64,000 nucleotides of DNA from Aureobasidium sp. EXF-3400 (GCA_024195585.1 SWBL01000034.1:124001-188000); one strand, 5' to 3'. Positions 22,430-33,838 are shown, counted from the stretch's first letter. Notes: a model not told the origin generated them from the letters alone. Translations and numbers: made by a program.

Positions 22430-24834
22430 CGCCACTGTTGCTGACAACGGAGCTTTTAAGGAATACCTTCCCCAGCGCAACTTCCCTTAGGTAGTGGCGT
22501 ACGACCTCGTTTTGCTCACTGTTTGGCGTGGAAACATGGATATTCAAGTTCTTACTGGCTACTGGTGGGTCTTGATCTACATCAGCAAGTATGTTACCTA
22601 CGATGCAGACTGTAGCAAGATCTGTTCAAACCTGGACTCTACCTCTCACACACAACGATGACGATTCTATGCCAAGAATCATCACCAACTACCTTGCTCC
22701 AGCCGATGGCTTACCTTTTCCACTTGCCTAATGTGCGTGTTTCCTATATGGCCTCGAAGCAAGTTTTTGTTTTGGAAGACCTTTGAACGCTCAAACCAAT
22801 ATTAGCCAGCCTAACGAGGATCACTGCCGTCTTGACTATGAAAATGGACGCACGTCGATGCATGAAGTCAGAGGTCCAAACATTTGGATCAACAAAGTAT
22901 GACTGCAAGACGCACAGTCCCATGACACTACTCCATCACACTCCCCGGCGATTGTGGCGGGGCGAGCAGTATCCATGACAGATGCAGACAGCACAGAGCT
23001 CTGGCCTCATCTCCTGCGCTATTCAGATTTGCCAAGTGTATTCTTATCGTCCTACTGCCACTCGAAACATTCAATCCGCCATATCTTGGTGATTATATCC
23101 TACATTCTATGATGATCAGTCATCAGTCAACTTATATATCTTGAAAAAGAGTTCTACAGCACGCTAGGTACTCTTGGAAGCATATATCAGCAAGAGAAAG
23201 CTGAACACGATGCAGCTAAAGGCTCGATGTCAACTTCGAGTTGCCAGACTTTCGAGATTGGGTCAGTGGCTGGTGTACCCCAGTACCACCCCTTAACTAC
23301 GCCTGGACGATGATAGTTGGCAAGGCAGAGTAGTCGGTGTCACTCCGACTCATCAGAACGCTCTGTCACAGACCCAGACACAAACACAATGACTACCAAC
23401 AACTACGACGTTGATGCAGAGCTCGGGGGTATTGCACTCGAACTAATGCTGCCGCACACTTCCCAAGCGTCAAGTATCCATGTAGATTCCTTCGCCTAAC
23501 GTTGGGTGTTGTGAGATGTCCACTCCTCAGAAGCAGTCGAACGCGCTTATTGACATGATAGACCATGGTACTGCACATACTTGAAGCTTTCCGGTGTCGA
23601 GGAGCCTTCTGTTGAATGCACTAAACGTGGTATCGAGTGCGTCGACTCAAACGCCTGTAAGCGCCTCAAGAACGGTTATCACTCCTTGGACACCGATTTA
23701 CGAGTATGACGTACTGGATTCAATCTGGAGCTGTGGACAAGACGTGCAGGCTCTCTCCTCTCGATTATCAACGTGACTGACGAGAACCATCGAGTCTATA
23801 TATCTTGGAAGAATGTTCTACCAAGTATTTCACGATTGCTGAGCTGCGCACGACTCCACCATTCACTTATCCTCAGCGCCTGGATGTCAAACGTGCTTTC
23901 GGCTTTCGCAGAGACATGGCTTATCGATCACGAGTGCAAGTGCCCATGCTGCACCTATCCCAAAAGAGCTGTACGGATGATTCATTTCAATGGGTGAAGC
24001 ACAGTCGTTCGAAGCACTCCAACTTACTATAATATAAACAAAGTGGTTGAGGATGCTTGGGACGCCTATTGGACACACATCATCCGCCAAAACCCACAAA
24101 TCGCGGACCATCTCCAATCCGATAGCGGTGCTATAGAAGTAGTTACGATGGATGATAACAGTAAGTCTCTTGAGCTATATCCTTGTGCTCAAAGCTAATT
24201 TGACCCTAGATAAAGTCGATACTGCCTGCACTTCATCGAGATGGGTTCCTTCAGAAAACTTCAAAGAAGGCCGGCAAAGGTGTCGCAGACCTTCTGACTG
24301 CTCACACATGGCCAACCAGGAACGTGTCGCTGGCGGCGCGAGCAACACCCTGTTTCGTCTTGCTTCAAACACTCAGCAGACCCCATCTGGTCACGCCCTC
24401 AACACTGAGCAGACCCAAGACGGTCTCACTACCATGCCCTTGGAGCTGATTCATTGCTTTCTCCTTCCATGCCAAGATATCATCCGACCACCCTGTAGCC
24501 TTCCATCATCGCTCCACCGGAAACCCCCGACACAAAGGCCATGGCCGAGAAGATGATCGAAGAGCTCGTCAATACCGTCGAAGATCATCTTGAAGCACAT
24601 GCAGGCACAGAGGACACAAGCTAAAACAGAGTCGCGGAAGAGTTCATCAACTACGCCGCCAGGTTTGACAACACGACTCAAGTCCTGAACACCAAAGAAG
24701 AGCAGCTTGTAGCCCTGATCAAGGAATTGACTATATATACCTCGGCCTCTCATCTCCAGTCGAGAAGGTCATGTATTCTTTTATGACTCCAGTCACCACG
24801 CTTGATTGCCTCTCATCTGTCTGTTCGTTTCTCT

Positions 24835-24890
24835 ATTACATACTCCCTCCCACCCTGCTCACTTCTTATATACATATCCTTGTCCCTTCA
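24835..24890 (+). repeat. Short TATATA-bearing repeat, copy 2 of about 4
   Basis: Reads TACTCCCTCCCACCCTGCTC then CTTCTTATATACATATCC, matching the order in the copies at 17806 and 25120. Confidence 0.4.
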
Positions 24891-25119
24891 ACTGCGAACA
24901 GGGCCAGCGCGACTTCGGACTGCCAAGACAGACTTGCTCCCTCATTCTGGAAACATCACGACTCAGACAATGAGTACAAGACTTGGATGGTCACTCGTGA
25001 CTTCAGTGTCAGGTTTACTGATGACGAAAAAAACTTCTATCCTGATGATTCTGTAATCAGTGATGTGGAGATTCATCTAGCATACGGAACTTCGTCAACC
25101 CAAGCCCCATCTGTCCATT

Positions 25120-25190
25120 TATTTTCATCCTTATATACTACCTCCTGCCCTGCTCAGTCTTTTCATATATATATATCTTCTGAAGTTGTC
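25120..25190 (+). repeat. Short TATATA-bearing repeat, copy 3 of about 4
   Basis: Reads CTTATATACTACCTCCTGCC then CATATATATATATCTTCTG. The best match is the copy at 17806-17870, 7.3 kb away. Confidence 0.4.
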
Positions 25191-25793
25191 GTACAGTCGC
25201 AAGACCTGATAGCCAAACCTTTTACTGACGATGCGGAGTCATGAGCACTGTGCTTGCCAACCTGGTCAACGAACTGGGTACTCGAGAAGTCTCGTGACTA
25301 TGAGACCTGGATGACTCAACTCGACAAGAAGCCCGCTCCAGAGAAGGAATAGCACGCCCTGTTGTGCGGAAACAGCTCTCTGACACAGTCTGAGCTCTAT
25401 TTTACTCAATAAGACCCTTCGCAGGTCAGCTCGCAGAAGTCTGAGCTTCAATGCAAGTCAGGCACTGCAGAAGAAGTCAAGTTGAATGCTGAACGATAAT
25501 TGGAGACTGCCAAATCTGAGCCAGAAAGTGCTGTGCAAACATACGAGACCGCCCTTGGTACTCTGAATTACGTCTCTGCTCGGCTCATACTCGAATCAAA
25601 GGTCATCGAGCTTGATGTTTGCTTTTGGAAGAGCCTAAAGAAGGCTGGCAGAGGTGGCGATGTCAAGACACAACTTGCGCCGACCAAAGATGTCGACGAC
25701 TGGCATGCTGTCTTCACTCAAACCGGCAGACAGAGCAATTGAGTCTTTATACATCACTGGACAATCGACCCACGCTGAGGACGCAGAGACAAA

Positions 25794-26620
25794 TTGAGAT
25801 GCCTCTATCAAGAGATCACGAACGCCGAGCTTATCCAGGTGCAAAAGTTCAACAAGATCATCAAGACAAAGGGCAAGAGATTCAAGGAAAACATGCACCC
25901 TGACTGGTGCGAGGGATTCAAACTATCCCGCTCTGATCGTACACCACAGTGGGACCCTGAAACTTTTGCAAAGTTGGTATAGCGTCGCGATATGAACACC
26001 GAATCCTCACCTGCAGGTTACCGGAAAGGCGTTTGATGGTGCTCCTTGGATCCGCGAGGAGAACCCGGAAATCGAAGACATGCCTCGCGATTGGAGCTGG
26101 GCATGCTGGTCAATGTTGATGTACGTGCGCTTGTAGAGAATGCGCACTGTCTGTAACCGCCACGGGATCACAATCGATACTTCCCAGAGCCTCTCTGCAG
26201 AGTTCATTTTCCAACTTTGCACAGACGACCCTAACTATCGTGAGTACCTGGACCTGCCCCGTGTGCTCTGGATACGTCACACTTTGTGTGTTTCTGTTGC
26301 GCACAAGCATCACGGCAAGCCGATGCAGGAAAGCTCCAGAAGCAGGGTTTCGAGAAGATCTGCAGCGATCTATACATTGTTACCTCCAAGACTCCCTTTA
26401 CCAAGAAGGCGCGTCTTCAAGGTAGGGACCCAGATGATCCCAAGGCGGATCAGGCCGAGTGGCGCGCTGGTATTCCTGTTTCGGGTGAGGATGGACCATG
26501 GAACTCTCTACTATGCCGCTGGCTTCCCCATGAACGTGCATTGTACAGTTCTGACTGGGATGACGAAACCATCAAACGCCTTTCCGGATCTCCCTTCCCA
26601 TATTCAACTGCCAAGATGAC
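25794..26620 (+). pseudogene. Frameshifted coding remnant
   Basis: Continues the decayed sequence: KFNKIIKTKGKRFKENMHPD to a TAG at 25980-25982, then RRDMNTESSPAGYRKG in the same frame. It then changes frame to GAPWIREENPEIEDMPRDWS, later TSQSLSAEFIFQLCTDDPNY, and finally KLQKQGFEKICSDLYIVTSK with WRAGIPVSGEDGPWNS. All are plus-strand. The segments read like one protein cut by at least three frameshifts. No family recognised. Confidence 0.42.
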
Positions 26621-26681
26621 AACGATGCTATCAATCACACCGATGACCTATATATAACCATGCTTACCACGCTATATAACG

Positions 26682-27506
26682 ATGTTCGCAACATTGCTCA
26701 CGCGCTATCACAGTCATAAACATCCATTCCGCAAACATTGCCTGGCAATCCATGCAGACATCGAGCAGCCCGTCCCCCACGTCGATGCATCTTGCCTTGC
26801 GCACGGATACCAACTTGGTGCCACTTCTGGAGAGCATGCTTGCACGCTGAAGCCGGCCCTTGGCTCGGCCAAAGCGGCTGAGATGCAGCTTACCTTTGAC
26901 TTGCCAGCCAAAGATGGCTTCTTCATGGAGCAGATCTCTCGAGGGCTTCGAACGTTGCTTGTAAAAGACTTCGTTTCAACAAACGTCCCAAGATACATCG
27001 TGATGCATCGCAACCTACTCCTGGCCCAGGCGGTGATCCTCCTTGCCAAAACATGTCCAGTCTTGGAAGACAAAGTCATCGACAGCAAGGCCACCTCCAT
27101 CTTCCGCATGATGACTGGATCGCGCTGCTCTCACGTCGGATGGCATCATTTCAGCGTCGATCTGATCGACTTCGTCTCTGGTGGACCCTTTGAAAACAAC
27201 AAGGCACAGCACGAACAGTGTGAGCAGCAATGGGCAGAAGACATGGTAAAGTTCAGACAGGACAAGATGGTCAGCAAGAGCGGAGCGTTCAGAATCGTTG
27301 CTGAGGCTTCTGGCATGTCCACGGCCGTCCTTAGCCTTCTCGTCAAGCACAAAGAATCTTTCCTTGCTTCGCTTGAGCAGGGCACAGTCGGCACACCTGT
27401 CCGCCATGCCTCGACCAAGAAGGCACCACCTTCAGACCCAGACAGCAACCTTCCGCCAGCTTCAGCATCCCCAGCAAGATGCCCCATGGTCAAGATGGAT
27501 GACTAG
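26682..27506 (+). pseudogene. 274-codon open frame, probable remnant or orphan gene
   Basis: Long open frame with convincing globular-protein character: FDLPAKDGFFMEQISRGLRT, then VPRYIVMHRNLLLAQAVILL and SHVGWHHFSVDLIDFVSGGP. Just upstream, a different frame reads NHTDDLYITMLTTLYNDVRN up to a TAA, so the frame was probably broken at about 26700 and the ATG at 26682 is fortuitous. The tail is rich in Pro and Ser. It might still be expressed as a short orphan protein. No domain recognised. Confidence 0.4.
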
Positions 27507-27659
27507 CCTCACCAAGCAGAGGAAGCCAGCAAGCATGGCGACTCAAGACCGAGCTTTGGTATTACCATGTCTCCCAGGCATATCGACACGTAAGGAGGAA
27601 GAAGGTCTATTTGAATTGCAGGTGTCTCTCGTCCAGTAACAATCATCGCGAAGCATCAC

Positions 27660-28073
27660 CCTAGACGCTTTGGAAGTCTCAAATTCAATCCAGCAGTTCG
27701 GGCAATGTTCCCCTTCTACCGTCTCAGGGTTCTGGAGTTATGTCAAACCAGCCAGATACGGCTTTCTAGTCGCCAGAAGCAAGAATCATGCTACGTGGTT
27801 CTGTAATGCTTCAACTACCAGAGCTGCAAAGGCAACACAAGCAACATGTGTGCCCAACGCAACACACCGATGCAGACAGGCTTCTCCACTGGTAGTCTTC
27901 CCTATTGGGACCTTGTCACGATGGACTACAGCTGGAACCAGGAGACTATCAACCGCATACTCGGTCTTATCAACTCCATGAAGATCGACTGCCCCGCTCA
28001 CCACGTAACCATGTCTGTTGTTCGACGTCCCTCAACTATTACTCCTCTTCAACCCAGGTGGAAGAAACGTTAA
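27660..28073 (+). pseudogene. Coding remnant with a Cys-rich, zinc-knuckle-like segment
   Basis: One frame reads RRFGSLKFNPAVRAMFPFYR, then after a TAA the segment CFNYQSCKGNTSNMCAQ and MDYSWNQETINRILGLINSM. The Cys-rich piece resembles a decayed CX2CX4HX4C knuckle in which one Cys has become Tyr and the His is lost. This is suggestive of a retroelement Gag but weak. No reverse transcriptase was found. Confidence 0.3.
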
Positions 28074-28265
28074 TCTACCAAAGAAAACCCCCGCAAGGAG
28101 ATTTATCTGACCATGGTCTCTCAGCTTGGGTGGCACAAAAATGGTTCGATGAATCGTCTGTTGAGGGTGTTCTCTGCTGCGTTCGTGGTACAACAATGTA
28201 TTCACTGGTCAGACTCTGTGAATAGGTAAAGATACCATCCAAGTGCTTGTCCTCTATATACTCCT

Positions 28266-28960
28266 TAGCTCGGTCTCAACCCTATTGCGGCCACTGACAA
28301 GGAAAATTCTGTGAATAATTTCATCGGCAAACAGTCTTGGAGAATTTTACTATCTCTCTCTCTGTCTCTGTCTCTTTATATACATGCACACTGAGCTTGG
28401 CAAGTATAATGCCCGTCTCAAGTAGCCATTGCATGCAAAAGTTCACGACGAAGAGGACTCGACGACTGATGAGCTTCGTCGCTTCCTCCAGCGTATCAAG
28501 TTCAACCGCTATGAGATCTTCAGGCAGGCCAAGGCAATGCTTCGCTTCAACATTCTCTCTGGAGCCAGAGAAGCGGCAGAGTTTGCGCTGCCGTCGTTCT
28601 GGTCACAGACGAGGCAAGAACCTATCTCCGAAGAGTGTGTTTCTCTCATCGCCAGATAGGGTTACAAGATCAAGGTTATCTTCAAGTCCGGTGATATTCG
28701 TCAGCTTGGTTCCAATTCTGTTGCGGCCACTGGCAAGGAACAAAGCGTGAATGAGTTCCTTTGCCAGCAGACTGGCAGCTGGTTCGATCGTGTCCTGTAC
28801 CTTCCAACCGCCTGGCTAATCAAAAGCGCCTGCACCACATTCTGCACAAGCCAGTCAACATGTTCTCAAGCGAAACCTCCTAGCAGAACTCAGTCGATCA
28901 CTCAGATGAAGATGACAATCAAAATCTCATCTATATCCTTGGTATTTTATGTATAAGGAG
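28266..28960 (+). pseudogene. Coding remnant with internal diverged repeats
   Basis: The frame from 28429 reads HAKVHDEEDSTTDELRRFLQ, FNRYEIFRQAKAMLRFNILS and EECVSLIAR. It meets TAG at 28657-28659 and continues in the same frame as GYKIKVIFKSGDIRQLGSNS for about 95 more codons. A diverged copy of the last part (LGLNPIAATDKENSVNNF) lies just upstream at 28266-28350, also preceded by TAG where this copy has CAG. Product unknown. Confidence 0.45.
28702..28790 (+). repeat. Diverged direct repeat (partner 28266-28350)
   Basis: LGSNSVAATGKEQSVNEF here against LGLNPIAATDKENSVNNF in the partner. Most base differences in the best-aligned part are transitions. Confidence 0.55.
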
Positions 28961-29266
28961 CATGAGGAGTTACACCGCAGATAAGCTCACGTCTACATTA
29001 TCGACTCAGCCATGGCTTGCCCTGACGGTGGCAATTCTTCTGGAAGCAGGTCTCAGCAAGGGGCAATTCCAAGCTTTGAAGAACCGTCACGGCACAGGAA
29101 CTCAGCGCATGATCTCATCCAAACTCCTTACCGAGCTCAACTCAATGCGTACGAGGCAGCCATCTTCAGGCTTGGTCGTTAGTGGAAGTGGTCAAGAAAC
29201 ATGTTCCCTCCTGTCAGCCTGACCACTTCCAGAGCTCGCTCGAACCCCTTGAATGAAGAATATAAG

Positions 29267-29320
29267 GACGTTCTCACTTACATCCTCGATCTTATATATG
29301 AGGAGCGTGAGGGGTCGCAA
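29267..29320 (+). repeat. Diverged direct repeat (partner 28923-28975)
   Basis: DVLTYILDLIYEEREGS here against NLIYILGILCIRSMRS in the partner, both preceded by an acidic stretch. Alignment is visible at base level as well. Confidence 0.5.
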
Positions 29321-29571
29321 CAACAACCTTTTCTATGCTTGGCTGCGCGAGATTACTGATGCGCTGTGGGCTCAATGTGATCATATATATTGCTATGAAT
29401 GTCTCCAGAGAAGATCCATCTCGCTGCCAAACGCGATGCAAGCTCTGCAAATCTCCAACCAAGCAAGCTTGCCCAAGGTATCTCCATCCCGGATAAGATC
29501 AACTCAAGCCCAAGACTACATCAAGTGTTGGAGGGTTTAGCACAAGGGATTGCATGACATTGAGGTTGTAG

Positions 29572-29901
29572 ATGAGAGCTAAGCAGGTGAATCTTCTTCC
29601 TCTGACGAAGTATTTCTTCAATTTCGACTACCTCACTTGCCAACCTCTCATTCGCGAGATTCTCGTGTGTTTATATATTATCTTCTGCTGTGTTCGGCCT
29701 CTGCTCCAGGTTGTCGTGAAGGCTTCTAACGACACCAAGTATGAACTTAAGGACAGTGAATATGAGCTGACCCAACTCGCCAGAGACATCCTCGCACAGG
29801 CGCAGGCAACTAACCTGTCTCGAAGAGAGTTCTTGCTTCCATTATATATCAGTCTCAGTACCTACAGCCTTTCTATCCACCAATCATGCCGAGAATTCTA
29901 G
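29572..29901 (+). pseudogene. Short coding remnant
   Basis: 109-codon frame ending KASNDTKYELKDSEYELTQL, then ARDILAQAQATNLSRREF, a helical hydrophilic piece. It is preceded by hydrophobic text around a TATATA site and followed by TAG at 29899-29901. No domain recognised. Confidence 0.3.
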
Positions 29902-29913
29902 GATTTCCTATGA

Positions 29914-30774
29914 ATGTCGTGCCACAGCAAGCTGGCACCGCAAAATGTATGCATATCTTCACAGGAATATTGTAGAATCCAGTCGCTGACAAGTCATGAC
30001 AGTCTAAGAGGGGTATTCAGATCCTCCCCCTGTGTTCACATCGCCCGACGCAAGTTCGGTCCGCAGTATTATCCCAGGCATGAGTTTTTCGGCAATGGCA
30101 CTGGTCTCAGTCTCCACTACTTTGCCAGTACCACCGTCACAGGCACTCCAAACGAGGAAAAGGTCCGCGTCATCGACAAGACCAACCAAGACCTGGTTGA
30201 GTACCTCGACGGGCGATGCCCGACAAAGGCCGTTGAGACTCTAGGTATCATTGTCCTCACAACCCATACGACAATGTTGCGCAGAACGGTCTCTATGACC
30301 GCCGAAGGCCGTCGCGACAGGCAGAAGTTGAAGTCCAAGGGCATCACACTGCAGGAAACCTTTGAGGGCCGTGTCAACCAAACACGCCATTAGCACACCT
30401 ATGGTGATGCAGATGACGGTGCTGAGGACGAATTCTCTGCTGACGTGCACGATGCTGACAGTGAGAAGATTGGCTGGAAGGACTCCTGGTTTAAGATCGA
30501 CTCTCGTTTGAAGGCGCGTTTTGGCATGATGTTCATTGACGAAGCCCATCAAGTTAAGGGCATCCGCACCTGCACCTTCCGTGGTCTTGAGGACCTCTGC
30601 GTTGCTAGCCTGTTCTTTGTCTCTGCGACACTCGAAATCAATCAGGTCAGCGATTGGACTGGCTTTCTTCGCTTGCTGTATCAGAAGGAGTTCAAGCAAC
30701 TTGCTTTAACGAAGAGTACCATGGACGAAGCCGAGAAGGCTAAGGAACCTGCAATGAGATCCTCGGCCGTATGA
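29914..30774 (+). pseudogene. SNF2-family helicase-like ATPase remnant
   Basis: One frame of 287 codons is broken by a single TAG at 30391-30393. It reads ETLGIIVLTTHTTMLRRTV (like the 'VVLTSY' strand of SNF2 proteins), then after the stop WFKIDSRLKARFGMMFIDEA with DEAHQVKGIRT (motif II, DEAH box, followed by the usual KN.RT-like text), then LFFVSATLEIN and SDWTGFLRLLYQ (motif III, SAT, and the '.DL.GYLRLL' segment). Motif I (GxGKT) and the C-terminal helicase lobe were not found, so it is a partial and dead copy. Fungal SNF2 proteins with this spacing remodel chromatin or belong to mobile-element-linked families; which one is unknown. Confidence 0.5.
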
Positions 30775-32635
30775 ATACACTTCAGACTTCTGTTCGGCGA
30801 CGTGTACTTCGCAGAACATGACAAGCTATTCATGTGCTCGAGCTCTTACCACATACTGTTTAAGACCTCAAGGCTAGCAACCACTGGCCCCAGTACGCAG
30901 CTGAGCATGTTCTAGTCCGTCAAGAGTTACTGCTCCCTTGACGCTTCTACTTCTGTTAGCCCTTCGACCGTAGCTACTGTCACTGTTGTGCCATCCGGCG
31001 GTGACTTGGGTGTCGTCGACAAGGAGAACGAAAGTTGCAGAAACATGGAATCGATGATCAAGACCCCTCTTCCAGCACGTCCTGCTCTTGGCCATTATAT
31101 ATTTGTCAGTACGGGTATGTACGTCATCGACAGAGGCATAACTACTCGCCGATACTATAGCAACCTCAAACATGACTTATATGAAGCTGAGGACGATCTG
31201 ACCATCTTGCTAGATCTGGGGAGGCAAAGCTTACATGGCAAGAGAATGTCCACACAAGCCAAAGAAGGTCAACGTCTTGACTAACACCATGAAGGCCGAC
31301 TAGATGGATACAGTGTAATCCTGCAACCATCCTATATCAGATGATCGAAAGGCTCGACATTGCACACCCTGGTATCAGCATCATGATGCAGAGGGTGTAC
31401 AGATATGCAAAGCGGCTCTTCGAGGTGATGAGAGATTCATCTGAATCGCTCTGTCACTACTCAAGATACCACAGCGTCAAAGTCCAACACATCCGAAGGT
31501 TATATTCCACGGTCTTGAGGAGCTTAATACTGCAGCCATTGACAATCCAGCTAGCTGTTGACGACAAGCTCCCTGATCGTCATTGGAAGTATATATCTGA
31601 TAGAAAAGAAGTCAGATACGTCCACGATGAAGTCCAGACCCTGGTGTTGATCATGGAGAAGGTCAACTCAACACAGGCACTGACACCCTCAACAAATGAA
31701 TCAGAGAGATGAATACCACAACAAATGATCGTCGTACTTGCCTAAATTCCAGGGTGAACTCCAACAAGCCCTCAAGGTGCAGACCAGCACAGCAGACCCG
31801 AACTTCATCTACGAAAGATTTTCGCTATATATACTACACGCGGAACAGGAACAGACGCGATTCGAGCATTGTTCTTTCAGAGTCTGCAGAGTGGCTCCCA
31901 ATAAAGCCCCACGCTTAGTCTACATCCTATGCTCGACCCAACTCATCCTAGCCGCACTGTTGAACGGTTTTTTCTATTGAGATCTCTATCAAAATCGGAA
32001 TACTGGCCTTGCTGTTCCGAGGGCGACCTGATGCGAAAAGGTTGTGTCAGACCTGTCACTTCGTGCTAACTGTGCTGATATGCCTGCGTACAAGCTCGCT
32101 TCCAGGAACCACCTCATTGCGACTATCATGTCACAGGAGGTCAGCACGGATCATCGTACAGTCCAGAAAGCGTTGCACCAAGCTTTACCTTTCTCATCGC
32201 ATCTTTAGAGACCTACCTTGACCCTACTACACCAACGAAGTTGCTTCTTCAGACTTCATCACCCTTCCCAAGGCAATGAGGTTGCTGTCTATGTTGCGCA
32301 AGGTCTAGCCACTTTCGATGATGCTTATACCAATAGTTAAAAGCAACGCATTGGTCATCATGAGAGGCATAACCCTAAGTTACTGCTAGCCTTCGAGCAA
32401 GACTCAGAGCAGTCATTGAGGTTTTCTGCTTCGACTCCAGACGCCAATGCCGGTTTGATTGGTGCTGATGAGTCACTATTCATGGTCAGTATAACTGCCT
32501 GGAGATAGGGCTATTCTTTGTATATACCGAACTCGACTGGTCAACTTAAGTACATCCAGATCAACGAAATTCTAGGCATCTCAGCAGTCGGAGATTGGCC
32601 AGAATTCTCGCTCTGCTTGCAATCCGAAAACAAGA

Positions 32636-33058
32636 ATGAGGCTCTGTACAGATTGCTGGCTATCTTCCGGTGAACTGAAAATCATCGACATGGAAACGCT
32701 TGCTTTCCACGTGAACATCGAGGTCGGCACTGTACCCACGCTTGAAGCCATCCATCAAGGCTTAGCAACCACTCAAGATATCCAAGACTTGGAGGGCAAG
32801 CTTCCAGACATCACTGGGTTTGCGATCACCAAGACTGTCCAAGATCTCGAACAGAAGCTTCCCAAGATGGATAACCTGGTTACATCACTGAATTTCCGAA
32901 ACCTCGAGCAGAAGCTTCCAAACATCACTGGTCTCGCGACCTCCTTAGCAGAAGCTTACAGAGGTTTTCCAGGAGCAGCAGGAGGAGCAGTAGACCGCAA
33001 AGAACGCCAAAGCCCAGAACATCTTATAGGGAAAGTTCACAAGCCGCAGGACGCATAA
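32636..33058 (+). pseudogene. Coiled-coil remnant with three LEQKLP repeats
   Basis: 140-codon frame. Between 32775 and 32950 it holds three tandem units of about 20 residues: DIQDLEGKLPDITGFAI, TVQDLEQKLPKMDNLVT and NFRNLEQKLPNITGLAT. The rest is low-complexity. It is probably part of a longer broken protein. Confidence 0.4.
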
Positions 33059-33089
33059 AGGTCTTCTTGCCGCGCTACATCGCGGAGCC

Positions 33090-33838
33090 TTGACTCCTCC
33101 TGGAATCCCGCCAGCAGATCCCGCAGACTGCGCTAAAGACACACCCTTGCCTGCATACAACCAAGTCGTTAATCGTGAACGAGCCCCTCTGTATTTTAGA
33201 GAGTATCTCTTGAACATTCCATTCAACACTCACGACTTACAACAACCGCTGTCGAATCATCTCCGAGATCAACCTGTAAGCGTTTATTCAGTTGCGTACA
33301 CTGGCACCGAAATGGCTACCCACTATTTCGTTACCATGCTGCAGGAAATTACAGATGCTGCAGAGTACCTTGAGGAAGGATTCGTTCGATTCCACAATGA
33401 AGTACGTGGCGGCCGTAAGATAGTCTTCGAGCACAACAACACTAGTGCAATTGTGGATCCGGCCGTGATCGATACTTTGCAGAGCATGCTGAAGCGAATG
33501 AAGCTCAAGAGCCCCAGAAGTCGAAGAACCCTCGCAACAAGAGCAAGCGTAGCGACAAATCAGAGACCTGCTTGCTCAGATGTTGCAACAAATATGGCAC
33601 TCACAAGGAAGAGGAGTGCTGGACTCTCCATCTTGAGCTTCGCAAGGGCAATAACAACGGAAAACAACCAGAAGAAAAGTCGTCCCCCAAGCATTCTGTT
33701 ACTCTTTGTCACTTTCAATCTCTGCTGGTGTTCGCGTTGGAAGTGAGCGTATCCAAGTTCAGGTCGCTACAAACGATGACGATGACGACGAGCTCTCCAA
33801 TGCTGACACTGGGTCTGGAGACGAGGCTCACAGACTGA
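33090..33838 (+). pseudogene. Remnant with Gag-like zinc knuckle
   Basis: The open frame 33090-33746 reads YLLNIPFNTHDLQQPLSNHL and EITDAAEYLEEGFVRFHNEV. From about 33480 the protein-like text is in another frame: KSKNPRNKSKRSDKSETC, then the knuckle CCNKYGTHKEEECW with TLHLELRKG (bases 33569-33640), then DDDDDELSNADTGSGDEAHR. The form C..C.KYGTHKEEECW..H.EL matches zinc knuckles of fungal LTR-retrotransposon Gag proteins. No protease, integrase or reverse transcriptase was seen nearby. Confidence 0.4.

Larger units (their letters stand above)
24541..25742 (+). pseudogene. Decayed coiled-coil gene with TAA/TAG codons at probable Gln positions
   Basis: The text begins AEKMIEELVNTVEDHLEAHA and, after a TAA at 24622-24624, RVAEEFINYAARFDNTTQVL to about 24735. 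It then shifts frame. A single frame is followed from 24771 to 25742 with internal stops TGA (25242), TAG (25350), TAA (25410) and TAA (25497). Around the stops the protein reads naturally: APEKE-stop-HALLCGNSSL, ELYFTQ-stop-DPSQVSS, LNAER-stop-LETAKSEPES. Glutamine (CAG/CAA) would fit each TAG/TAA and differs by one C-to-T change. Product unknown; the hydrophilic helices suggest a coiled coil. Confidence 0.5.

Noticed and set aside
24541..30774. Use of a nonstandard code (TAA/TAG as Gln) in a functional gene system
   Set aside because: Intact neighbours end in ordinary stops, the same block has many frameshifts and TGA stops, and simple C-to-T decay explains the pattern. Kept only as a finding to test.
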